NCBI GenBank assembly: GCA_045541875.1
Contig: JAZQJX010000101.1
Span: 1-19,601 of the forward strand
DNA length: 19,601 nt
Direction: 5' to 3'
Source: RGIG1828 sp045541875
GTDB lineage: Bacteria; Bacillota; Clostridia; UMGS1810
Shown: one piece after another, positions 8,172 to 16,053 of the stretch
Layout of the letters: every line of letters begins with the position of its first letter
Numbering within the stretch: the first letter of the stretch is position 1
Program-made: the position numbers and the translations under genes
Notes under the pieces: model-generated
Seen by the model: only the letters and a program-made list of their open reading frames with translations
The model's database searches: none
Told to the model about the DNA's origin: nothing

Positions 8172-10946
8172 ATGACACTCAAAATAAGCAAAGACCAAAT
8201 TAGTAAACGTGTTGACGTTAAACTTTTAGAAGATGTCTCAACAATAGAATACGATTCTCTGGTACTTGGCGATTTTGCCATAGAATTTGAAGTTTCGGTT
8301 ACAGACGGATTTATATCCGGTAACTTTGAAATCCAGGGAGGCAACACTCCTGCAACAGTACTGGAATTTACAAAAAACGGTGAAATACGCACAAGAGATG
8401 GACGTATTCATATTGCAGACTATGGTTTAGAACCTGTAAAAATCAGAGTTGAATACTTCACGTTAAAAAGACTTTTTGATATATATGCAAATGGTGAACT
8501 TATAACAAGTGACTACAGTGCGGATATACTCACAGAACTTCACCATATCACAGTATTTTTTGATAAATGTATATCTTTTACTTTTGATGTGAAATCAGAA
8601 ACAGAGGGAGCAAAGATACATCTTGAAAATGTATCGGCGACGCAGATTGGAAATGCACCTGTATGGGAAAAGGAAATTATTCCTGCTGATAAAGTCTGGT
8701 TCCTTGATGATGAAGAAGAAAAGGCTTTTATGAAAGACAAGGTTTCTCTTCACGTAAGGAGCGGTCAGATAATAATAAATGGTGAAAAATATAATCTTTT
8801 GCATATGCCATACAGAAAAAATGATAATGTTTTTGCCCCTGCCGAATTTTACAAATTAGCATTTGACATTTCTGCAGAAGAGCTTTCAAAATTTGTTTTT
8901 GAGGAAAAAGACGGGGTTTTGTATTTCCCCTTATATGATATCTGCGAAAAACTTATTTTCAAAAAAGTTTTCCTTGATACCACATCTATTCATTCGGGTC
9001 TTATAATTATATCTGACGAAACGATACAGATTGATGACAAGGAAAAGTTGCAGAAATTAAATGATTATTGTTTCTATGAAAGACCAACTCCCGAAAAATG
9101 GTTGTCGGATTATGATAATTCACTTCTCAAAGGTGTACATCCGAGAATTATAGCAACGGAGCGTGATCTTGGCCGTCTTAGAGAGGAAATAAAAACAAAT
9201 GAATATAAAAAGAGATGGTTCAAAAATCTTCTGGACAACTGTGAAGAAATAATGAAAGAACCAATTCTCAAATATGAACTCCGTGACCGTGTCCGTCTTT
9301 TGTACGTGGCCGATGATTTTATGGAGTGGATGACTTGTCTTGCATTTGCATATAAAATGACAGGGGACAGAAAATACTTTGACGCTGCCTGGAAGCAGAT
9401 TGAGGCTATTTCAAATATGCCTGACTGGAATCCGGCGCATCACATTGATGTCGGACTCATGGCTCTTGGCTATGCTATAAGTTATGACTGGTTCTATGAA
9501 CTCCTTACAGACAGTCAGAAACAACTTATGGAAAGGTGTGTACATAACAATCTTTTTTGGATTGTAAATGAAGCACACAAAAGTCCCGACACTCTCTATG
9601 GAGACCCTGGAATGAAGGATAATCACAATGTATTGTGCAATGCCGGACTCATAGCCTGTGTAGTTGCATTCATGGATGTACATCCTGAGATCGGAAGTTA
9701 TCTCGGAGCAAATACAATGACAGTGCTCGAAAGATTTATGTGGCTTTTTGCTCCCATTGGTGCATACTTTGAAGGGCCGAGTTATGCGTGTGTATCAATT
9801 AATTATACAGCCCGTCTTTTTGCGGCAATGGAACCCTGTATGGGCACGCTTTACGGACTTGATAAAGCAGAAGCCTTTGACCTTTCGGCAGACTACATTA
9901 TGAACATGCAGTCAGATGCAGCCTCGTTTGGGTTTGGTGACGGTAACTCCGACCTCAAAAGATGTTCGGGAATGTTCTGGCTATATAATCACTACGGAAT
10001 AAAAGGTAAGCAAGATGCAGTTGCGAATCTTTTGGATGGTGCAAGAGGGATAGATGCAGTAGATGCACTTCTTCACTATAATGTTGAACAGAAAAAAACA
10101 AATGATGGTGATACATCAGGTCTGGATATATACTATCCGGGTGAAGACCTTGTTCTTGCCAGAAACAGTTTTGAACCTGGTCAGGTTTATGTGGGTCTCA
10201 AATGCGGTGGAACAATCCACTCTCATTCTCATCTTGATTCAGGAAGTTTTGTTTTTGATGCAATGGGAACGAGATGGGCACATGACCTCGGTCAAGATGA
10301 TTACAACCTTGAATGGAACTGGGGATTCTATGATATATTCAGAAGAAGACCTGAATCCCATAATACTCTGATAATAAATCCTGATGCGGGATATGGATAT
10401 GAACTTGAAGGAAGAGCAAAACTCTTATCATATGATATTAGGCCCAAAGGAGTAATTGCCAAGACTGATTTAACCGAGCTTTACGGAGCTAAAGTCACAA
10501 GTGCAAAAAGAGGATTTTTCTTTACTGATGACAGAAGAAGCCTTGTTGTCCGCGATGAAGTTTCACTCACCGGACAATCTGATTTGTACTGGTTGATGTG
10601 TATTGATTCAAATGTGGAGATAATTGATGAACATACCGTAATTCTTACAAAGCCGGCAAATGCTTCGCAAAAAGTTAAGGTAGAATTTATATCATCCACA
10701 GGAAAGGGAACCATAGAAGTCGGACCTGCCGCACCTTTCCCCACATCCCCGCAGATTCCTGAACAGAATCAGAACGCGGGTTATCAAAGGCTTTCATATA
10801 AGGTGAGTGGAAACGGAAATATAAATATCACCGCAAAAATAACCCCAATGGGAATTGAAGGTTCAGATATATCACAGTATGATAAAAATATGGATTCATG
10901 GGTTATACCCGACGGTGAACTGAAACAAGTTCATATAATATTATAA
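8172..10946 (+). CDS. Gene B: leaderless heparinase II/III-family lyase paralog, C-terminally truncated
   Basis: ATG 8172 is preferred because GGAG lies 7 bases upstream (8161-8164); the in-frame ATG at 8148 has no ribosome binding site. This gives 924 residues. There is no signal peptide or membrane segment, unlike gene A. Residues 1-165 are the rest of a concanavalin-like domain, about 189-283 a shortened copper-amine-oxidase-N-like domain, and 323-920 the heparinase II/III toroid and sandwich. The motifs of gene A are intact: NHN with His485, EGPSY with Tyr538, HSHSHLD with His683/685/687, and SHNTL with His730. It ends at LKQVHIIL, just where gene A enters its cadherin-like and discoidin-like domains, so about 220 residues are missing. 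It could be a cytoplasmic oligosaccharide lyase, a protein exported by another route, or a decaying copy. Intact catalytic motifs argue against long-standing loss of function. Confidence 0.8.
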   Translation: MTLKISKDQISKRVDVKLLEDVSTIEYDSLVLGDFAIEFEVSVTDGFISGNFEIQGGNTPATVLEFTKNGEIRTRDGRIHIADYGLEPVKIRVEYFTLKRLFDIYANGELITSDYSADILTELHHITVFFDKCISFTFDVKSETEGAKIHLENVSATQIGNAPVWEKEIIPADKVWFLDDEEEKAFMKDKVSLHVRSGQIIINGEKYNLLHMPYRKNDNVFAPAEFYKLAFDISAEELSKFVFEEKDGVLYFPLYDICEKLIFKKVFLDTTSIHSGLIIISDETIQIDDKEKLQKLNDYCFYERPTPEKWLSDYDNSLLKGVHPRIIATERDLGRLREEIKTNEYKKRWFKNLLDNCEEIMKEPILKYELRDRVRLLYVADDFMEWMTCLAFAYKMTGDRKYFDAAWKQIEAISNMPDWNPAHHIDVGLMALGYAISYDWFYELLTDSQKQLMERCVHNNLFWIVNEAHKSPDTLYGDPGMKDNHNVLCNAGLIACVVAFMDVHPEIGSYLGANTMTVLERFMWLFAPIGAYFEGPSYACVSINYTARLFAAMEPCMGTLYGLDKAEAFDLSADYIMNMQSDAASFGFGDGNSDLKRCSGMFWLYNHYGIKGKQDAVANLLDGARGIDAVDALLHYNVEQKKTNDGDTSGLDIYYPGEDLVLARNSFEPGQVYVGLKCGGTIHSHSHLDSGSFVFDAMGTRWAHDLGQDDYNLEWNWGFYDIFRRRPESHNTLIINPDAGYGYELEGRAKLLSYDIRPKGVIAKTDLTELYGAKVTSAKRGFFFTDDRRSLVVRDEVSLTGQSDLYWLMCIDSNVEIIDEHTVILTKPANASQKVKVEFISSTGKGTIEVGPAAPFPTSPQIPEQNQNAGYQRLSYKVSGNGNINITAKITPMGIEGSDISQYDKNMDSWVIPDGELKQVHIIL
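9612..10932 (+). repeat. Long duplicated catalytic segment, copy of 6118-7432
   Basis: From about 9612 to 10932 gene B closely follows gene A 6118-7432. Hand alignment of 10179-10412 against 6679-6912 shows 6 differences in 234 bases, four of them silent. Just upstream, 9435-9575 against 5941-6081 shows about 44 differences in 141 bases. The net length difference of the segment is two codons. This pattern points to gene conversion or recent partial duplication. Confidence 0.85.
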
Positions 10947-10966
10947 AATTCAGGAGGTAGAAAAGA
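10938..10966 (+). promoter_or_regulatory. Duplicated leader and ribosome binding site of gene C, overlapping the end of gene B
   Basis: The leader copy starts at ATATTATAAAATTC (10938). Its TAA at 10944-10946 is the stop codon of gene B, and AGGAGGT (10952-10958) lies 8 bases before the ATG of gene C. The -35 and operator-like region found before gene A is absent here, so gene C probably depends on read-through from upstream. Confidence 0.7.
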
Positions 10967-13900
10967 ATGAAAAAACCAAACAGAATATTATCAGCATTTT
11001 TAACATTGACAATCATATTTTCAATGATGCTTTCATCAGGACAGATTGTATCTTATGCCGGTTCATTCACCCCCATAGACGGAGTCGGCAACCCGGATAT
11101 AGAAATTCCTCTTTCCGGAATCGAAGGAACAGTCATATATTCAAACGGAGAATTTTCTTCCGAAACCTATGTTGCATCTTCAGCAAAGCAGCTCGACTCT
11201 ATGATTTATCAGGATCGTGGCACAAGCAGTGTCGGAACAGACGGAGAAAACGGTTCTGTTTTCTCATTTGGCACACAGGGCTGGCTGAAAGTTAACAATG
11301 CACTGAATGCATATGTTCAGGAAAACGGAGATGTTCCCGGTACAATCCACGAAGTGACATTTGATATCAAACTTTCAAGCGGAATTGCATTCCTTTATCC
11401 TTGCTTCCCAACAGACAACCGTGACAATGGCGCAAGTCTTGTACTTAACGGTTCAACACTTACAAATGACAGCGACGGAACAAACTACGGAACACTTCCT
11501 CAGGATACATGGTACAGAGTAAAATTCACTTTAGATACTGACACAAAAACTGTATATACTTCTGTAAATGGTGCAGTTGTATATAAAGGTGTATTCGGTG
11601 GAAATTCATTTAATAGTGTTCTCTATCAAACAACTGCTGATTCAACAATTAGCCTTGATAATATTAAATATGTTGTAAAAGATGAATCTTCAGATGAACC
11701 GACAACACCTCCCGGTGAACCGGGCGATGATACAAATGATTTTGCACCTATTCCGGGAGTCGGCAGCACAGATATAGAAATCCCTCTTTCAGATATTGAA
11801 GGAACAGTTATATATTCAAACGGAGAATTTCCTTCCGAAACCTATGTTGCATCTTCGGCAAAGCAACTTGACTCTATGGTTTTCCAGGACAAGGGCGCAA
11901 GTAGTGTGGGAACAGACGAAACAAGCGGTTCTGTTTTCTCATTTGGCACACAGGGATATCTGACAACCCAGAATGCACTTGATGCATATGTTAGGGAAAA
12001 CGGAAATGTTTCCGGTGCAATCCAGGAACTGACACTTGATATAAAGGTTACAAGCGGACTTGTATACCTTTATCCGTGCACCGAAGGACCCAACCGTGAC
12101 TGGGCTCCCAGCCTTGTATTCAGAGGCACAACACTGACAAACGACAGCGACGGAGCAAACTATGGAACACTTCCTAACGATGTATGGTACAGAGTAAAAT
12201 TCACTTTTGATACTGAAACAGGTACTGCATATACTTCTGTAAACGGTGCGGTTGTATTTAAAGGTGTATCAGATGTTCTTACAAATTCACTTTATAGTGT
12301 TCTTTATCAGACAACTGCAGATTCAGTAGTTTGCATAGATAATATTAAATATGTTGTAAAAGATGAATCTTCAGAAGGTCCGTCAACACCTCCCGATGAA
12401 CCGGGCGATGATACTCAGGAATTTTCACCGATTCCCGGAGTAGGCAGCACAGATATAGAAATTCCTCTTTCTGACGTTGAAGGAACAATCATATACAAAA
12501 ACGGAGATTTCTCATCCGGAACCTATGTTTCATCTTCAGCAAAGCAACTCGACTCCATGATTTATCAGGACAAGGGCACAAGTAGTGTGGGAACAGACGA
12601 AACAAGCGGTTCTGTTTTCTCATTTGGTACACAGGGCTTTATGACAACAGAAAATGCACTTGATGCATATGTTCGGGAAAACGGAAATGTTTCCGGTACA
12701 ATCCAGGAACTGACATTTGATATAAAGGTTTCAAGCGGACTTGTATTCCTTTATCCATGCACCGAAGGAAACAACCGTGACTGGGCTCCCAGCCTTGTAT
12801 TCAGAGGTACAACACTGACAAATGACAGTGACGGAGCAAACTACGGACAACTTCCTAACGATGTATGGTACAGAGTAAAATACACTTTTGACACTGCCAC
12901 AGGAACTGTATATACTTCCGTAAATGGTGCAGTTGTATATAAAGGTGTATCAGAAGTTCTTACAAATTCACTTTATAGTGTTCTTTATCAAACAACTGCA
13001 GATTCAATAGTCAGCATTGATAATATTAAATACGCAATAAAAGGTGAAAATTCAGATGATCCGTCAACTCCGCCGACTACTCCCGAAGAACCGGAAGATG
13101 ATACTCAGGAGTTTTTACCGGTTGCCGGAGTTGGCAGCACAGATATAAAAGTTCCACTTTCTGACGTTGAAGGAACAATCATATATAAAAACGGACAATT
13201 CTCATCTGAAACATTCGTTACATCTGAGGGTAAACAACTTGATGCAATGTTCTATCAGGAACTGGGTACAAGCAGTGTGGGGACAGACAGAACAAACGGT
13301 TCTACTTTTTCATTTGGTAAACAAGGATATTTGACACCCAAAAATGCTCTTGATACTTATGCTCTTGATAACGGAAATGTTCCCGGTGCAATCCACGAAG
13401 TGACATTTGATATCAAGTTTTCAAGCGGACTTGTATTCATTTATCCGTGCGGTGGAGGAAATGCCCGTGACAACGCTGCAAGTCTTGTATTTAGGGGTAC
13501 AACACTTGCGAGTGACGCCGGAGCAGAATACGGAACGCTTCCACTGAATAAATGGTACAGAATAAAATTCACTGTAGACACATCCAAAGCCATTGCATAT
13601 ACTTCTGTAAATGGTGCGGTTGTACATAAAGGTGAAACAGTAAATCTTGCAAGTTCACTTTATAGTGTTCTTTTCCAAAAGACTGATGATACAACATTTA
13701 GCATTGATAATGTTAAATACGTAATAAAAGGCAGCACAGAAATAGAATCTGTTTCTGTCAGCGGAAACACTGTTGTTGCTTTGACAAACGATAAACTGAT
13801 TACAACAAAAGATGGAAAAAACATAGATTTTTCAAAACTTGTATCTCTTTACTGCGGTAACGATATAGTTGATGTTGACAGCGTTTCTTATGACGAAACA

Positions 13901-14323
13901 AAAAAAGAGTTTACAATCAAAACAAAGAAACCTCTTATTTCCGCTTTTGAATATACAATAAAACTTTCAGATACAATAGTTTCTGAAAGCGGAATATATG
14001 TAAGAGAAAACTATGAGTATAATTTTAAAACTCCGTCTAAGGCATTTGATATAGATGAAGTGTGGAAAGAAGAAAGTACAATCAAAGCAACCGTTGTAAA
14101 TACCACAGGAAGTGGAAAAACTGTTGTAATGGTGGTTGTAGGTAAAAACGAAAACGGGGCAATCACTTCGATGATTTCCACACCAAAAACAGTTGTCGGT
14201 GAAGATGGACTGGAGTTGCAACTTACACCGGATGATGAAAACGCGATAACCTTCGAAGCCTTTTTCATAGAAAACTGGGAAACAGGTATTCCTGTTAAAG
14301 GCGGAGTATATAAAGGTTTTTAA
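10967..14323 (+). CDS. Gene C: secreted non-catalytic protein with four LamG-like modules
   Basis: The 1118-residue protein has a signal peptide nearly identical to that of gene A, with a probable cut after SYA. Four LamG-like modules begin at residues 34, 259, 486 and 716, joined by linkers such as SSDEPTTPPGEPGDD. Residues about 922-1025 look like an Ig-like adhesion domain. The end (about 1035-1118) is a fibronectin-like domain whose closing strand, EAFFIENWETGIPV, resembles the C-terminus of the first gene (KVFFWEDLDAVRPV). No catalytic motif is visible. It follows gene B by 20 bases and precedes the SLH gene by 38 bases without a terminator, so it is probably in the same operon. It is likely a substrate-capturing or scaffolding surface protein; the ligand is unknown. 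How it is retained on the cell is not shown by its own sequence, since it has no SLH, LPXTG or lipobox motif. Confidence 0.8.
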   Translation: MKKPNRILSAFLTLTIIFSMMLSSGQIVSYAGSFTPIDGVGNPDIEIPLSGIEGTVIYSNGEFSSETYVASSAKQLDSMIYQDRGTSSVGTDGENGSVFSFGTQGWLKVNNALNAYVQENGDVPGTIHEVTFDIKLSSGIAFLYPCFPTDNRDNGASLVLNGSTLTNDSDGTNYGTLPQDTWYRVKFTLDTDTKTVYTSVNGAVVYKGVFGGNSFNSVLYQTTADSTISLDNIKYVVKDESSDEPTTPPGEPGDDTNDFAPIPGVGSTDIEIPLSDIEGTVIYSNGEFPSETYVASSAKQLDSMVFQDKGASSVGTDETSGSVFSFGTQGYLTTQNALDAYVRENGNVSGAIQELTLDIKVTSGLVYLYPCTEGPNRDWAPSLVFRGTTLTNDSDGANYGTLPNDVWYRVKFTFDTETGTAYTSVNGAVVFKGVSDVLTNSLYSVLYQTTADSVVCIDNIKYVVKDESSEGPSTPPDEPGDDTQEFSPIPGVGSTDIEIPLSDVEGTIIYKNGDFSSGTYVSSSAKQLDSMIYQDKGTSSVGTDETSGSVFSFGTQGFMTTENALDAYVRENGNVSGTIQELTFDIKVSSGLVFLYPCTEGNNRDWAPSLVFRGTTLTNDSDGANYGQLPNDVWYRVKYTFDTATGTVYTSVNGAVVYKGVSEVLTNSLYSVLYQTTADSIVSIDNIKYAIKGENSDDPSTPPTTPEEPEDDTQEFLPVAGVGSTDIKVPLSDVEGTIIYKNGQFSSETFVTSEGKQLDAMFYQELGTSSVGTDRTNGSTFSFGKQGYLTPKNALDTYALDNGNVPGAIHEVTFDIKFSSGLVFIYPCGGGNARDNAASLVFRGTTLASDAGAEYGTLPLNKWYRIKFTVDTSKAIAYTSVNGAVVHKGETVNLASSLYSVLFQKTDDTTFSIDNVKYVIKGSTEIESVSVSGNTVVALTNDKLITTKDGKNIDFSKLVSLYCGNDIVDVDSVSYDETKKEFTIKTKKPLISAFEYTIKLSDTIVSESGIYVRENYEYNFKTPSKAFDIDEVWKEESTIKATVVNTTGSGKTVVMVVVGKNENGAITSMISTPKTVVGEDGLELQLTPDDENAITFEAFFIENWETGIPVKGGVYKGF
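11066..13729 (+). repeat. Four tandem LamG-like module repeats in gene C
   Basis: Modules start at 11066, 11741, 12422 and 13112 (periods 675, 681 and 690 bases including linkers). Modules 2 and 3 are the most alike: in a 66-base stretch (SLVFRGTTLTNDSDGANYG region) they differ at four bases, all silent. Module 4 is more divergent. Each carries the C-x5-R-D motif. Silent-biased differences suggest selection to keep the protein sequence. Confidence 0.85.
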
Positions 14324-14361
14324 AATCAGATTAAGATATACAAGAAAGGATGACTAACAAT

Positions 14362-16053
14362 ATGAAAAACAAAAAAATAACAATTTTTCTGTCCGTGATT
14401 TTATGTCTTTGTCTGTCTATGCCTTGTGCTTTGGCAAGTGATTTTATCAATGCCTCACACATACTTGCAACAAATTCTATAAAGATAAACGGAATTGTCG
14501 GCGATTCTGCCGGAACGGCTTTAAGCCTGAATATGGCTTCGGAAGATTCTGTAAAAGAAAACGGAGAAGTTTTGGAATTCCCGTTTTCCGACAGTAATAA
14601 ACCCATATTGTCATATGTTACACAAACAGGAGAGAATGGAGTTTTCTCGGAGGAAATAATTATACCTGACACCGTTGATGCAGGTTCGTATTATTTCTAC
14701 GCAATGTCGGAAGAAGGCTCACAGTATGTGAATTTCTTTGTTCTTGACTCACAAGACGCACAGGAAGTGGTGGACAAATTCAATGAAGAAACAAATCCTA
14801 CATCTCTGAAGACCTACATTTCTGTAGACGGGACCATGGAAAAAATCGGTTATTCTTCAGATAAAATAAGATCATACTATGACATAATTTCAGATTATAC
14901 AGTATTTGCAAAAGATGGTGCATACACACTTGATACTCTTCGTGATGCCATAGACAGAAGTATAGCACTCAAAAAAGCAAAGGATGGCGAAAATATTTCT
15001 GCACTAATGAGTGAATATGCGTCTGCATTTGGTGGAACATATGATGAGTATGCAAAACTTTCGCAGGATGAAAAATTAAGTTTTGAAAGTCTTATAAGAG
15101 ATATTGACTATAAAAAAGAGGGCGTGTCTCTGGAACTTACAAAACTCATTCTTGTTGCAAAAGCACGCTCTTCATTATCTTTGTGGTCAGATGTGCAAAA
15201 ATTTGTGACAGACAATGCCGATATAATAGGAGCAGATATCGGACAGGGCAGTGATTATGCGTCAATCCCCTTGAATAATCAGCCTGATGTGTTTTCAAAA
15301 ATGCTTAAAAACATCAAAAATGTAACGACAATATCTGAAATCAAATCTTGTTTTGACAATGCAGTAAAGGCAGTGAAAAAGGATGTTTCATCAGATAAAA
15401 ACGGTGGCGGAGCAGGCGGATCCGGTGGCGGAGGAGGGTCATATTCAAGTTTTGGAGACATTAATGTTGGTATGACTCCTGATATTAAACCTGAAGATGA
15501 AAAACTTACCGGAGGATTTTCAGACACATATAATCACTATTCGATGGAAGCAGTGAAATATCTTTCTGATAAAAAGATTATCAACGGATACGGAGACGGA
15601 ACTTTCAGACCGGATAACTTTGTTACCAGAGCAGAATTTGCAAAAATGATATGTACAGCATTTCTCATTGAGGGAGAAAACGAAGTTTCATTCAGTGATG
15701 TCAATAAATCCGATTGGTATTATGACAGTATAACCAATCTTGCCGCACAGGGTATTTTACTAGGTGATGGCGCACTTTTCAGACCGAATGAACTCATTTT
15801 GAGACAAGATGCAGCACTTATTATTTCCAGAATACTTACATATTTCGGATTTGAATATGAAAATGATTCCATGGAATTTGCAGATGGTGCCTACATTTCG
15901 GACTATGCCGCAGATGCAGTTTCCAAAATGAAAAATGCAGGAATTGTTGTAGGTAGCGGCTTGAATTTCAATCCTCTCTCCGATATAACGAGAGGCGAGG
16001 CGGCAGTTTTGGTATACAGAGCATTTAATGAAAGAATGGGGGTGATACAATGA
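14362..16053 (+). CDS. Gene D: SLH-domain cell-wall-anchored protein
   Basis: ATG 14362 gives 563 residues with a signal peptide directly at the start (MKNKKITIFLSVILCLCLS, probable cut after ALA). The in-frame ATG at 14350 overlaps the AAAGGA ribosome binding site and is less likely. An Ig-like beta domain follows (about residues 30-130), then a helical region (about 135-345), a glycine/serine hinge (about 348-362) and three SLH domains (about 384-432, 441-495, 505-557) with the motifs RPDNFVTRAEFAKMI, RPNELILRQDAALII and NPLSDITRGEAAVLV. SLH triplets bind pyruvylated secondary cell-wall polymers, so the protein should sit on the cell wall and project its N-terminal part outward. It follows gene C by 38 bases and overlaps gene E. 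Its partner is unknown; anchoring or organising the modular proteins of this operon is an inference from context. Confidence 0.85.
   Translation: MKNKKITIFLSVILCLCLSMPCALASDFINASHILATNSIKINGIVGDSAGTALSLNMASEDSVKENGEVLEFPFSDSNKPILSYVTQTGENGVFSEEIIIPDTVDAGSYYFYAMSEEGSQYVNFFVLDSQDAQEVVDKFNEETNPTSLKTYISVDGTMEKIGYSSDKIRSYYDIISDYTVFAKDGAYTLDTLRDAIDRSIALKKAKDGENISALMSEYASAFGGTYDEYAKLSQDEKLSFESLIRDIDYKKEGVSLELTKLILVAKARSSLSLWSDVQKFVTDNADIIGADIGQGSDYASIPLNNQPDVFSKMLKNIKNVTTISEIKSCFDNAVKAVKKDVSSDKNGGGAGGSGGGGGSYSSFGDINVGMTPDIKPEDEKLTGGFSDTYNHYSMEAVKYLSDKKIINGYGDGTFRPDNFVTRAEFAKMICTAFLIEGENEVSFSDVNKSDWYYDSITNLAAQGILLGDGALFRPNELILRQDAALIISRILTYFGFEYENDSMEFADGAYISDYAADAVSKMKNAGIVVGSGLNFNPLSDITRGEAAVLVYRAFNERMGVIQ

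Noticed and set aside
8172..10946. Gene B as an outright pseudogene
   Set aside because: The frame is intact for 924 codons and all visible family motifs are kept; truncation falls at a domain boundary. Decay remains possible but is not shown.
11066..13729. Regularly spaced repeats as a CRISPR array or transposon repeats
   Set aside because: Units are about 680 bases, stay in frame and encode a whole protein module; there are no short palindromic repeats, transposase or terminal inverted repeats.
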